DNA from: a virus
Virus record (IMG/VR): IMGVR_UViG_3300027763_000036
Coordinates: 49,522 to 113,521 of that record
DNA length: 64,000 bases
Direction: 5' to 3' (one strand)
In this document: positions 57,066 to 63,989 of the stretch, piece after piece
How positions within the stretch are numbered: the first letter of the stretch is position 1
Layout: each line of letters opens with the position of its first letter
Position numbers and translations under genes: made by a program
Notes under the pieces: generated by a model
What the model was told of the DNA's origin: nothing
Database searches by the model: none
The model's input: only the letters and a program-made list of their open reading frames with translations

Positions 57066-57641
57066 TTACTTTAATTTTTGTGCTAGTTTTTGAAAACCTT
57101 CAGCAATTTGCAAAAGAATGCTACTTACATCTTCATCAGTTTCTTGAGTCTTAAGTTTAGAAACAAACTCTTCTTCAAAATCTGGAAACACACTTATCTT
57201 CTTTTGTTCTTTTGGTTCTTCAGTTCTCTGTGACTCATAGATATTGTAAGGAATTTCTTCAGACCCTTTGTTTACACAAACAAGTTCTGAAGTTGGAATA
57301 ACATATGCAGAATACTCCTCGCCTCTAGAATTTGTAGAAGTTTTAACTTCATACTCTTCCTTAAAATAGGGATTGTATCTATACTTGAATAGTGGTCTCT
57401 CCCAAAACATAGGAACCATGTTTGTCTCAGCTCCTCTTCCATCTCTCTCAATGTCCACTAATTCTACATAGATATCAGCACCCTTATTTAATTCATTCTC
57501 AAAAAACTGAATCTGTCTTCCAAACTTACCTTTGCTATAAAAGGCAGTCTTAGCTGTAAACTGATAACCTCCTTTTAGTTTTTCTAAAAACTTAGAGTGA
57601 ATTCCCATCAACTCTTTTTCTTTTTCTCTTCTGTTATACAT
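57066..57641 (-). CDS. Hypothetical protein next to recombination ATPase
   Basis: 191 residues. It is beta-rich in the middle (RQIQFFENELNKGADIYVELVDIERDG) and ends in a helical, Glu/Lys-rich tail. The internal Met at residue 12 (57608) is an alternative start. No motif was recognised. It lies one base from the ATPase gene and 12 bases from the helicase gene, so it is probably part of the replication unit. Function unknown. Confidence 0.6.
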   Translation of the reverse strand: MYNRREKEKELMGIHSKFLEKLKGGYQFTAKTAFYSKGKFGRQIQFFENELNKGADIYVELVDIERDGRGAETNMVPMFWERPLFKYRYNPYFKEEYEVKTSTNSRGEEYSAYVIPTSELVCVNKGSEEIPYNIYESQRTEEPKEQKKISVFPDFEEEFVSKLKTQETDEDVSSILLQIAEGFQKLAQKLK

Positions 57642-57652
57642 AATTTTTAATT

Positions 57653-58627
57653 TTAATGCGATGATGTGGGTGGTGCATCAACCTCTACAATTCTCATTAC
57701 TGTACTGTCCAATCTATAAAAGTTCATACCCATAAAACCATTTCTTGATTTTAATATGTGAAATATTAAAAGATCTGGGTCATTAATGATATACTTCTCT
57801 GGACCATAGAATTTAATTCTCCTATTAAAAGGACGGTTAATACCAAGCACTACATCTGCATGTTGTAATAAAGCATCAGAACCATATAAATCAGAATCTA
57901 GAATATAGTTCCCATATGTACCATCTTTAGCTCTCTCTATAGTTTCAACATTTCTGTTTAACTGACTAAGAACTAAGAATGCCACAGGAAACTTCTTCTT
58001 CATTTCTGTAAGGCCTTCCCCTAAACCATAAAGCATCTCAAACTTATCCTTCTGCCCCTTGCCAACTCTAAATAAAGCTGAGTGATCTATAGTAACTAAA
58101 GTATTAGTAAAACCATCTTCTGTTTTATACTTCTCCATATAAGCATGAATAGTAGCACACATCTCATCCACTGTACATGGATCATACACCACATCTACTA
58201 AATCATGTTTTTCTGTACTCTCATAAAACTGAACACACTTTTGAAAAATACCTTTGTCCACAGGTTTTTCCTTACTCATCAGAGTGTTATAATCAGAACC
58301 TACATTCATAGACAATTTTCTAATACCATTTGTCTCATCTAGCATCTCAAACTGAAACTTTAATACTCTGAACTTTTGGTCAGGATTAATCTTTATGACA
58401 TCATTAACCAATTGTTCCATAAATAAAGTCTTACCAGTTCCTGGTCTTGCGCCAACAACTGTAATAGTTCTCCATTCTAGACCATCACAAAAAGCATTAT
58501 TAAAATTCACCCAAGCTGTCTTCAATGATTTTAATTCACCATTGTGTCTAGCTTTCATTTTATAGAGAGCTTTTTTAAGAGCGTCTCTTTCACTTACAGC
58601 CTTTAAAGGGCTTGCATTATTATACAT
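57653..58627 (-). CDS. DnaB-type replicative helicase (ATPase core only)
   Basis: 324 residues. Walker A is GARPGTGKT (59-67), Walker B is LVTIDHS (~180), then the DnaB features FLVLSQLNRNVE and DSDLYGSDALLQHADVVL (sensor and arginine-finger region) and HILKSRNGFMG near the end. It is shorter than bacterial DnaB (about 470) and lacks the usual N-terminal domain. Residues 1-55 are a short helical leader. It would unwind DNA ahead of the phage polymerase. Confidence 0.85.
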   Translation of the reverse strand: MYNNASPLKAVSERDALKKALYKMKARHNGELKSLKTAWVNFNNAFCDGLEWRTITVVGARPGTGKTLFMEQLVNDVIKINPDQKFRVLKFQFEMLDETNGIRKLSMNVGSDYNTLMSKEKPVDKGIFQKCVQFYESTEKHDLVDVVYDPCTVDEMCATIHAYMEKYKTEDGFTNTLVTIDHSALFRVGKGQKDKFEMLYGLGEGLTEMKKKFPVAFLVLSQLNRNVETIERAKDGTYGNYILDSDLYGSDALLQHADVVLGINRPFNRRIKFYGPEKYIINDPDLLIFHILKSRNGFMGMNFYRLDSTVMRIVEVDAPPTSSH

Positions 58628-58637
58628 ATTATATAGA

Positions 58638-58826
58638 TTAATTTTCCGGAGTACCTTCTATTGAAGTTTGAATTCTTTCATATAGATAATGAGACAAAGT
58701 AATTATAGCTTCTATAGCTACATACTGTAAAATGCTCACTTCTACAATGTAATTGTTAATTATTAGATACAAACACGCACTCCCAATAATCCCAATAAGT
58801 AACTTTTTTAAATTTATATGTATCAA
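58638..58826 (-). CDS. Small membrane protein
   Basis: 62 residues with one strong hydrophobic stretch, LLIGIIGSACLYLIINNYIV (residues ~9-28), and a second weaker one (YVAIEAIITLSHYLY). The C-terminus is hydrophilic. It is probably inserted in the host inner membrane. It overlaps its upstream gene by four bases (ATGA). The role is unknown; small phage membrane proteins can act in exclusion, lysis or replisome anchoring. Confidence 0.55.
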   Translation of the reverse strand: MIHINLKKLLIGIIGSACLYLIINNYIVEVSILQYVAIEAIITLSHYLYERIQTSIEGTPEN

Positions 58827-59410
58827 AATAGTCTTTCTTTAATAAATATTATTTCATCATCAGGTTTGTTTAAAATCATTTCACAATAATCAGCTAAATC
58901 TGAGTCCCAAGTTTTATCAGTGCTTTGTTTCCTTACAAAATATTGAGATGTTCTCATATACTGGTAATTTACCTGTCTGTACTCTAAAACATATTTGTTT
59001 GTAGCTAGTAAAATTGTTTCCCATTCATAATCATAATTTTCAAAGAACCATCTAAATGCATTTTCTAAGTTTTTGGGATTAGATCTTGCATACTTACCAC
59101 TAGACAATTTTATACTAGGAAATATATCAGAATATTTCTTTATATTATCATCAAAATTATCTCCTAGTAAGTTTTTAGATGTTTTCTTTTTGGATCTCTT
59201 AAAGAATCCATCAATCTCAGTAGTAAAGATAATACTTTTATCTGTTAATGTCAAGTCTTCATTTATCCAATTTTCAGATATCAGTCTCTTTGTTTCTAAC
59301 TCCTTGTTTACAAATGAACATGGGATTATTTTATTCTTTATACAATGTAAAACATAATAACTATTGGGGGTTATATCTTCCCTAACAAATTTTAAAAATA
59401 TATCTTCCAT
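58823..59410 (-). CDS. Hypothetical protein, 195 residues, possible winged-helix N-terminus
   Basis: I chose MEDIFLKFVRED (59410), one base after the uracil-DNA glycosylase stop. A start at 59446 would overlap that gene by 35 bases. The first ~60 residues (helices with NSYYVLHCIKNKIIP and LISENWINEDLTLTD) suggest a small winged-helix domain, followed by a Lys-rich linker and a helical C-terminal part. This layout recalls phage replication-associated proteins, but no family was recognised. Confidence 0.55.
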   Translation of the reverse strand: MEDIFLKFVREDITPNSYYVLHCIKNKIIPCSFVNKELETKRLISENWINEDLTLTDKSIIFTTEIDGFFKRSKKKTSKNLLGDNFDDNIKKYSDIFPSIKLSSGKYARSNPKNLENAFRWFFENYDYEWETILLATNKYVLEYRQVNYQYMRTSQYFVRKQSTDKTWDSDLADYCEMILNKPDDEIIFIKERLF

Positions 59411-59411
59411 A

Positions 59412-60125
59412 CTACCAATTAATATTATATCCTGTTGTTTCTGCAACCAGATGCTGCACCTTTAAAAATGCATTATCTGAATTCCATTCTCTCTGCTTGT
59501 TGTAAGCTGCACTTGCCGGATGGCTTGCAAATACTTGGTGATTATTATCTCCAACATATTCTGCCCACTCTTGTGCTTTTTTACCCAGGTAAAGATATGT
59601 AAGTTCTTTCTTATTATGATTAAGATGGTCAAATAAAAATCCAACAAATCCTTCCCATACATGATAGTGCTTTCCTATTTTACCCACCTCAGTTGTGAGA
59701 GATGTATTAAGCATTAGTATACCTTGGTTTGACCATCTGGTTAAATTAACATCTGTAGATAAATGCTCACCATTATAGATAGTTCTATTAATTTCATCTA
59801 GCATATACCGTAGACTAGGTTGTAATGCATTTGTTTTACTACAACTAAATGCAATACCATCTGCTACACCTAATGTAGGATATGGATCTTGGCCCACAAC
59901 AACTAACTTTAATTCATCATAAGGACATTCTTCAAATGCTCTGAATACATCTTTCAATCCTGGAGTAAATCTTTCCCCACTGCTTGACATCCTATACAAT
60001 CTAGTAAGTAGCTCTTCAAAATCACTACTAAATATATAAGATTTAAAAACACTGCCCCAGCCACTTGGTTCAAGTTTATCAAATATTTTTTGTTTAAAAC
60101 TATCAATTTCTAATTCTATATTCAT
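59412..60125 (-). CDS. ung: Uracil-DNA glycosylase (family 1)
   Basis: 237 residues, close to the usual ~230. Motif 1 is VVVGQDPYPTLGVADGIAFS (GQDPY at 78-82 with catalytic D80; the usual His after PY is Pro). The middle motif is MLNTSLTTEVGKIGKH, and the Leu-loop motif is HPASAAYNKQREW near 201, where HPSPLS is typical. The enzyme removes uracil from DNA. crAss-like phages often carry UNG. It is the first gene of the minus block here, divergent from a plus-strand gene. Confidence 0.9.
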   Translation of the reverse strand: MNIELEIDSFKQKIFDKLEPSGWGSVFKSYIFSSDFEELLTRLYRMSSSGERFTPGLKDVFRAFEECPYDELKLVVVGQDPYPTLGVADGIAFSCSKTNALQPSLRYMLDEINRTIYNGEHLSTDVNLTRWSNQGILMLNTSLTTEVGKIGKHYHVWEGFVGFLFDHLNHNKKELTYLYLGKKAQEWAEYVGDNNHQVFASHPASAAYNKQREWNSDNAFLKVQHLVAETTGYNINW

Positions 60126-60132
60126 TTTTTAC

Positions 60133-60140
60133 TATATTTG
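60133..60140 (+). promoter_or_regulatory. Host-type -7 promoter box for the 105-residue gene
   Basis: TATATTTG fits TAnnTTTG and lies 16 bases before the ATG at 60157, in the 31-base divergent gap. The -33 region has TTTC at 60107-60110 instead of TTTG, 22 bases away, so the match is partial. Confidence 0.5.
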
Positions 60141-60156
60141 TTAAAAGATTAATATT

Positions 60157-60474
60157 ATGGCTATCAAGGTAAAAGAAATAAAAGATGATGCTTTAATTGA
60201 TATTAAAGTTAACAAGAACTTTTATTTAATGTCCAAGGATGCTTTGTACACTATTTTCAAACACTTACTAAGTAATGAAAGTGAAAAAGAAAATCTACAA
60301 AACATTCTTACTAAACAGTTCAATGATCTCACAGAGTTTGAGAGAGCATTCTATACTCTGACTCTTCTTGTATCTGAAATAGAGAAACAAGTACAGGCAG
60401 ATAGTAATTTATACACTGAGAAGGAAGTTCCTGAACCAGGAGACCCTGACTATGTTGAACCTAAGCAAGGTTAA
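60157..60474 (+). CDS. Hypothetical phage protein, 105 residues
   Basis: The sequence opens MAIKVKEIKDDALIDIKVNK, then FYLMSKDALYTIFKHLL. The middle is helical and acidic, and the tail ends in EPGDPDYVEPKQG. This arrangement (KVNKxFYxM near the start, EPGDxxYV near the end) recalls small proteins recurring in Bacteroidota phages, whose function I do not know. It has its own host-type -7 box and is transcribed opposite to its neighbours on both sides. It overlaps the convergent 124-residue gene by 14 bases. Confidence 0.6.
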   Translation: MAIKVKEIKDDALIDIKVNKNFYLMSKDALYTIFKHLLSNESEKENLQNILTKQFNDLTEFERAFYTLTLLVSEIEKQVQADSNLYTEKEVPEPGDPDYVEPKQG

Positions 60475-60835
60475 TATTTAGATCTCTACCTATTTCAATA
60501 GCAGATTCAATTGCCATTGCTAGTTCATCTTTACTACATTCTTTAAAAGACTTGCAATACTCTGTTTCTCCAACATCATAGCATAATCCTGCATGTTGTT
60601 TAACTATAGTTTTCATTTCCTCAAAAGTATAGCCCGATTCTTTAGCTAATTCCCTAATGCAGGCATGTATTTTAGCCAGTTGTGCCAAGCTATGATCTGT
60701 ACTTGTTAGATCAATAAACATATTTACTTCTTGCCCTTCAGCAAGCTTTTCAATAAATAATTTGTAATTTAATTTTGATTTAACATCAGGATAGATTAAT
60801 TTTCCATCCTGTTTTACTAGCTTTACGGTAAACAT
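60461..60835 (-). CDS. Hypothetical protein, 124 residues, weakly NinB-like
   Basis: Residues 1-40 are beta-rich (MFTVKLVKQDGKLIY); the rest is helical with LAQLAKIHACIRELAKESGY, TFEEMKTIVK and KSFKECSKDELAMAIESAI. Its overall layout (short strand domain, then a GYTFEEMK helix pair and a SKDEL helix) loosely recalls phage recombination proteins of the NinB type, but no diagnostic residue proves it. It ends convergently against the 105-residue gene and starts divergently from the metallophosphoesterase gene. Confidence 0.55.
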   Translation of the reverse strand: MFTVKLVKQDGKLIYPDVKSKLNYKLFIEKLAEGQEVNMFIDLTSTDHSLAQLAKIHACIRELAKESGYTFEEMKTIVKQHAGLCYDVGETEYCKSFKECSKDELAMAIESAIEIGRDLNINLA

Positions 60836-60866
60836 ATTGATTATTTTATTATATTATTATGTACTT

Positions 60867-61892
60867 ATGGAACAAAAGTTATCTAAAAACGCTAAAGAGA
60901 CTACTAAAATTATTTTAGAATATCTCGAAAAATTTCCAAATTCTCCTACCAAAACTCTGGCAAGAAAAGTCTATTCTGAAAATACCGGATTCTTTACCAC
61001 ACTTACAAATGTATATGATAGAATTAGATATTATAGAGGTCAAAGTGGAACTTTGCACAGAAAGCATTTAAAAAATAAAGAATTCCAAAAAGAACTTAAA
61101 GTAAAAGTAATGCAAAATTTTGTATCCTTGCCTACATCCTTATCAGAAAAGAGAGGAACATTTACATTTCCCACAGGATGTAGAAAACTTGGTGTTATTG
61201 GTGATCTACATATTCCTTATCATGATGAAGATGCTATAGAAACTGCTTGTGATAAAATGGAAGCAGAAGAAGTAGATAGCATCCTAATCAATGGAGACTT
61301 ATTAGATTTCTATCAACTTTCTTTCCATGAAAAGGACCCAAGAAAGATTCACTTTAAAAATGAAATAGAAGCAGGTAAACAGTTCTTTGAGTACATGCGC
61401 TCTAGATTTCCTGGCATTCCTATTTATTTTATACCAGGTAATCATGAAAACAGGTTTGAAAGATATCTCAGAATAAAAGCATCTGAGTTACTTGACATGG
61501 ATGAATTCAGGTTAGATGTAATCTTACATGTTGCAGAATACAAAATAGAGTATCTTCCATTTAGAACCAAAGTTATCTTTGGTGACTTCCTTATAGAACA
61601 TGGTGATAAGATTCCTGGAGCAGGCGGTGTAGTACCAGCAAGAACTGCTTTAATGAGACTTAAGACTAATTGTATTGTAAATCACTTTCACAAAAGTTCC
61701 CAAAGCTCACAAAGAGTTTATGGAACTGGTGAGTCTAGTACAATAAGAGCATACAGTCTTGGATGTTTATGTGAACTAGCTCCAGATTACATGGAAATTA
61801 ATGAGTGGAACCATGGCTTTGCTATACTAACAAAAAAAGATAACTTAGTATCTGTAAGTAATTATAAAATTGAAAATAACACCATTATTTAA
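60867..61892 (+). CDS. Calcineurin-like metallophosphoesterase with helical N-terminal domain
   Basis: 341 residues from the ATG at 60867. A TTG at 60837 gives an extra, Tyr/Ile-rich leader and is unlikely. Residues 1-80 are helical and basic, possibly helix-turn-helix. The phosphoesterase core starts at ~107 with VIGDLHIPYH (D113, H115), then LINGDLLDFY, IPGNHENRF, LIEHGDKIPG and NHFHKSS, the full metal-binding set. It may hydrolyse phosphodiesters in nucleotides or nucleic acids. The substrate is unknown. The stop overlaps the next ATG as TAATG. Confidence 0.85.
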   Translation: MEQKLSKNAKETTKIILEYLEKFPNSPTKTLARKVYSENTGFFTTLTNVYDRIRYYRGQSGTLHRKHLKNKEFQKELKVKVMQNFVSLPTSLSEKRGTFTFPTGCRKLGVIGDLHIPYHDEDAIETACDKMEAEEVDSILINGDLLDFYQLSFHEKDPRKIHFKNEIEAGKQFFEYMRSRFPGIPIYFIPGNHENRFERYLRIKASELLDMDEFRLDVILHVAEYKIEYLPFRTKVIFGDFLIEHGDKIPGAGGVVPARTALMRLKTNCIVNHFHKSSQSSQRVYGTGESSTIRAYSLGCLCELAPDYMEINEWNHGFAILTKKDNLVSVSNYKIENNTII

Positions 61893-62203
61893 TGTTTTTA
61901 GCAATTGAATTTCGGGATAAAGAAGGGCCTTATATTGAGCACTTAAATATTACTCATATTACAAGGACTTCATTTGTTAACTCAATGAATCCTGATGCAG
62001 GTACTAGAATCCATTTAAGGACAGGAGAAGTATTAACCACTCCTGTACCTATGGACATTTTACAATCTGAGATTGATGATTGTTTTAAATCATCAGCTGC
62101 ACTAATTTTGTTTAATTTATTAGCTGAAAAAGCAAGAGCATCAGTAGTTACTAGTGACGCTGATACCCTTGATGAACAGCAACCTGGATCAGGTGCTCTA
62201 TAG
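61892..62203 (+). CDS. Hypothetical protein, 103 residues
   Basis: A small protein with a beta-rich first half (FLAIEFRDKEGPYIEHLNIT, then RIHLRTGEVL) and a helical C-terminus rich in Ala and Ser. It starts by TAATG overlap with the metallophosphoesterase gene and is probably cotranslated with it. Its last 53 bases overlap the end of a convergent minus-strand gene. Family not recognised. Confidence 0.5.
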   Translation: MFLAIEFRDKEGPYIEHLNITHITRTSFVNSMNPDAGTRIHLRTGEVLTTPVPMDILQSEIDDCFKSSAALILFNLLAEKARASVVTSDADTLDEQQPGSGAL

Positions 62204-62411
62204 CAGATTTATTTAATTCTGATTTAGTATCCCAATCAAAGTTAAACACTTTCCATTCATCATCTAAACTTTCATCATTTGCTGATGAAATTAAACTTAA
62301 TCCTGGTAATAAGTCTAATACGTAATAATAGTAATCATAGCCATTCTGGCTTTCACTATCTTTGACTTCTACTTTATCAAAGCCAAAGTCAATTAATTCT
62401 TGTTCTTTCAT
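62151..62411 (-). CDS. Hypothetical acidic protein, 86 residues
   Basis: The features are MKEQELIDFGFDKVEVKDSE, then a Tyr-rich strand (YDYYYYVLDL) and an acidic middle. The type (LxxxGFxxxEVxxxE..YYYYxLxL) is common among small phage and bacterial hypothetical proteins. It overlaps the upstream gene by four bases (ATGA). Its last 53 bases overlap a convergent plus-strand gene. Function unknown. Confidence 0.6.
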   Translation of the reverse strand: MKEQELIDFGFDKVEVKDSESQNGYDYYYYVLDLLPGLSLISSANDESLDDEWKVFNFDWDTKSELNKSAIEHLIQVAVHQGYQRH

Positions 62412-62941
62412 TTTTCTGCCATTGTTTGCATAAACACAGTATGATTCAAGATTTCAAAAGCATATGTATGATTTAAATCTTTATATGCTTCATTCTCTTT
62501 AGAATATAGTCCGTGTTTTTTGATTCTTAAATCTCTTAGATTCTGTATGCTTAATGTTACTATAGCAAGATTGTCTCCATCTTCTGATTTCATCATGCTT
62601 ATGATGTTTCTTATTTCAGCATCATTTAGATAATCATACTTCTTTAGTAACATTAACTCAGCCATATATACAAAAGGGCGGAATTCATCCTTCTTATGTC
62701 CTTTATGGTACATATGCCATAAATAGTTCAGATTACCATCTGCACCATCAGTAATATTATAATGTTCTTCGGCAATTGCTGCCACAAGTTTTAGCATTTC
62801 TTTTGTATCTCTCATAAGTTTTAGTTTTATACTTAATTGTGTTTCAAGGTATGATGCTATCATGAAGTTTTCTAATGTCTTCAATATATCTGGATTTGTT
62901 CCATAATATATATTCAATGTTTCTTCCTCTCCAAGAATCAC
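62408..62941 (-). CDS. Hypothetical protein, 177 residues (GTG start)
   Basis: Starts at GTG 62941, overlapping the upstream stop as GTGA. The protein is helical: YYGTNPDILKTLENFMIAS, then KLVAAIAEEHYNI, YLWHMYHKGHKKDEFRPFVY and DAEIRNIISMMKSEDGDNLA. No enzyme motif was seen. It is probably transcribed with its minus-strand neighbours. Family unknown. Confidence 0.55.
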   Translation of the reverse strand: MILGEEETLNIYYGTNPDILKTLENFMIASYLETQLSIKLKLMRDTKEMLKLVAAIAEEHYNITDGADGNLNYLWHMYHKGHKKDEFRPFVYMAELMLLKKYDYLNDAEIRNIISMMKSEDGDNLAIVTLSIQNLRDLRIKKHGLYSKENEAYKDLNHTYAFEILNHTVFMQTMAEK

Positions 62942-63159
62942 TTATCAAGGTTTATCTGATTATCTTCTAATATCTCAAAAAACTTATTCCGGATTCTTTC
63001 TACCATATCCCATTCTTTTTCATCAAGTTCTTCATACTTCCAGAGTGTTCTGAGCTCTTGAGATATTTCCCATAGAGCATTATACATTTTACTCCCTTGT
63101 GTAGCAAACTCAAATTCTGCTTGATCCTCTGGTAGGTTAAATTCTATTGTTGCTTTCAT
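62938..63159 (-). CDS. Hypothetical protein, 73 residues
   Basis: I place the start at MKATIEFNLPEDQAEFEFAT (63159). An upstream TTG at 63186 lies inside a terminator hairpin and can be dismissed. The sequence MKATIEFNLPEDQ...F is a recurrent small phage protein type: it opens with a short strand, then helices with LRTLWKYEELDEKEW. Function unknown. Confidence 0.65.
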   Translation of the reverse strand: MKATIEFNLPEDQAEFEFATQGSKMYNALWEISQELRTLWKYEELDEKEWDMVERIRNKFFEILEDNQINLDK

Positions 63160-63179
63160 ATCATTTCTATTTAAGTAAT

Positions 63180-63196
63180 GGGGCAACTTTTACCCC
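63180..63196 (-). terminator. Stem-loop terminator near 63.19 kb
   Basis: Minus strand: GGGGTAA-AAG-TTGCCCC, four G-C pairs plus three weaker pairs, then ATTACTTAAAT. The U-tract is poor. The 3' arm GTTGCCCCAT is shared with the terminator at 47341-47364. Confidence 0.6.
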
Positions 63197-63209
63197 TTAT
63201 TATTAATTG

Positions 63210-63239
63210 ATTTGTTAAAGGTTTCCCTGTAGTATTGTT
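63210..63239 (-). pseudogene. Orphan 3' gene fragment duplicating the tail of the 58-residue gene
   Basis: These 30 bases match 63457-63486 at 27 positions. On the minus strand they read QYYRETFNK, against QYYKETFNK at the end of the 63455-63631 gene, but a stop codon stands directly before this frame. It is a leftover gene end between the zinc-ribbon gene and the terminator, pointing to past duplication or replacement of a small gene. Confidence 0.55.
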
Positions 63240-63244
63240 AGCAG

Positions 63245-63451
63245 TTATTTTGCCCACTCGTGCATACAGTCAGTAAATGCACATTTATAGCCTGTTTTTG
63301 TTTTTATGTATTCATCTCTACCATCACAGAGTGGGCAAACCACCACTTTGTTACTGCTAACATCAAATAAAAACAATATAAGGTCGTATGCTCTATCTTT
63401 AGTTATTGCCTTGTTGTCAAGGTCAGTCAAAATTGACTGTAATTGTTCCAT
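63245..63451 (-). CDS. Small zinc-ribbon protein
   Basis: 68 residues. The N-terminal half is helical (MEQLQSILTDLDNKAITKD). The C-terminal half has CPLC, then CAFTDC near the end, giving four Cys spaced as in a zinc ribbon, with HEWAK at the C-terminus. It is possibly a nucleic-acid binding adaptor. It lies three bases from the next gene. Function unknown. Confidence 0.6.
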   Translation of the reverse strand: MEQLQSILTDLDNKAITKDRAYDLILFLFDVSSNKVVVCPLCDGRDEYIKTKTGYKCAFTDCMHEWAK

Positions 63452-63454
63452 ATT

Positions 63455-63631
63455 CTATTTGTTAAAGGTTTCTTTATAGTATTGTTCTCCATCTTCATGG
63501 TCCCCAGTCCATTCACAATCGTTATAAGCATTTACAATCTGCTCTTTCTCCATCTCTTTTGCTTGTTCTATTAAATAATTATTCGGTGGTAAATCAAGCA
63601 TTTCTACCAACCACTCTACTGCTGTTTTCAT
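63455..63631 (-). CDS. Small phage protein (MKTAVEWL type)
   Basis: 58 residues from the ATG at 63631. A TTG at 63655 would overlap the upstream gene and is unlikely. The order MKTAVEWLVEML ... IEQAKEMEKEQIVNAY ... GEQYYKETFNK is typical of small proteins in many Bacteroidota phages and prophages. Function unknown. Part of its tail is duplicated at 63210-63239. Confidence 0.7.
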   Translation of the reverse strand: MKTAVEWLVEMLDLPPNNYLIEQAKEMEKEQIVNAYNDCEWTGDHEDGEQYYKETFNK

Positions 63632-63632
63632 C

Positions 63633-63869
63633 TTACTTCTTTTTAAATTGTTCAAACCATTTCTCTAATAGTTTTGGGTTAGAAACTTTATTGTTTAAAA
63701 CTTGCCCACTTAAATCATAAAGCAATTGATAAACTTCTTCCTCACTATACATTCTTTCTGCTTGCCATTTAGCACCAGCTATAAATGCTTCATATGATGC
63801 TGCTTCAGATACTAATGTACAGTCATTTGCATAATTTTCAGCAGCTTCTTCAAGTGTTTCTTTTTTCAT
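63633..63869 (-). CDS. Small phage protein, helical
   Basis: 78 residues: MKKETLEEAAENYA, then SYEAFIAGAKWQAERMYSEE and a Lys-rich end. The FIAGAKWQAERMYSEEEV segment is a recurrent feature of small phage proteins encoded near the MKTAVEWL type. It starts one base before the downstream gene ATG. Function unknown. Confidence 0.7.
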   Translation of the reverse strand: MKKETLEEAAENYANDCTLVSEAASYEAFIAGAKWQAERMYSEEEVYQLLYDLSGQVLNNKVSNPKLLEKWFEQFKKK

Positions 63870-63887
63870 TCTATTCTGATTTAAAGG

Positions 63888-63989
63888 TTAATAATTATTA
63901 TCCCCACAAATAGTACATTCAAAATGAGTATCTGATGTATATTTTCTTTCTGATAATGGATGATAACATTTCTTCTGCTCCTTCTCCAT
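63888..63989 (-). CDS. Tiny Cys-containing protein at the right edge, possibly 5' incomplete
   Basis: From the ATG at 63989 it encodes 33 residues: MEKEQKKCYHPLSERKY, then FECTICGDNNY at the end. One CxxC pair plus Cys8 and His10 suggest a small zinc site. The frame stays open to the window edge, so the real start may lie further right. It was found by reading the terminal 130 bases on the minus strand. Confidence 0.5.
   Translation of the reverse strand: MEKEQKKCYHPLSERKYTSDTHFECTICGDNNY

Noticed and set aside
60837-60866. TTG start extending the metallophosphoesterase by ten residues
   Set aside because: The leader is Ile/Leu/Tyr from an AT-rich gap, and a good ATG lies at 60867.
63632-63655. 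TTG start extending the 58-residue gene
   Set aside because: It would overlap the upstream gene, and the family opens with MKTAVEWL at 63631.
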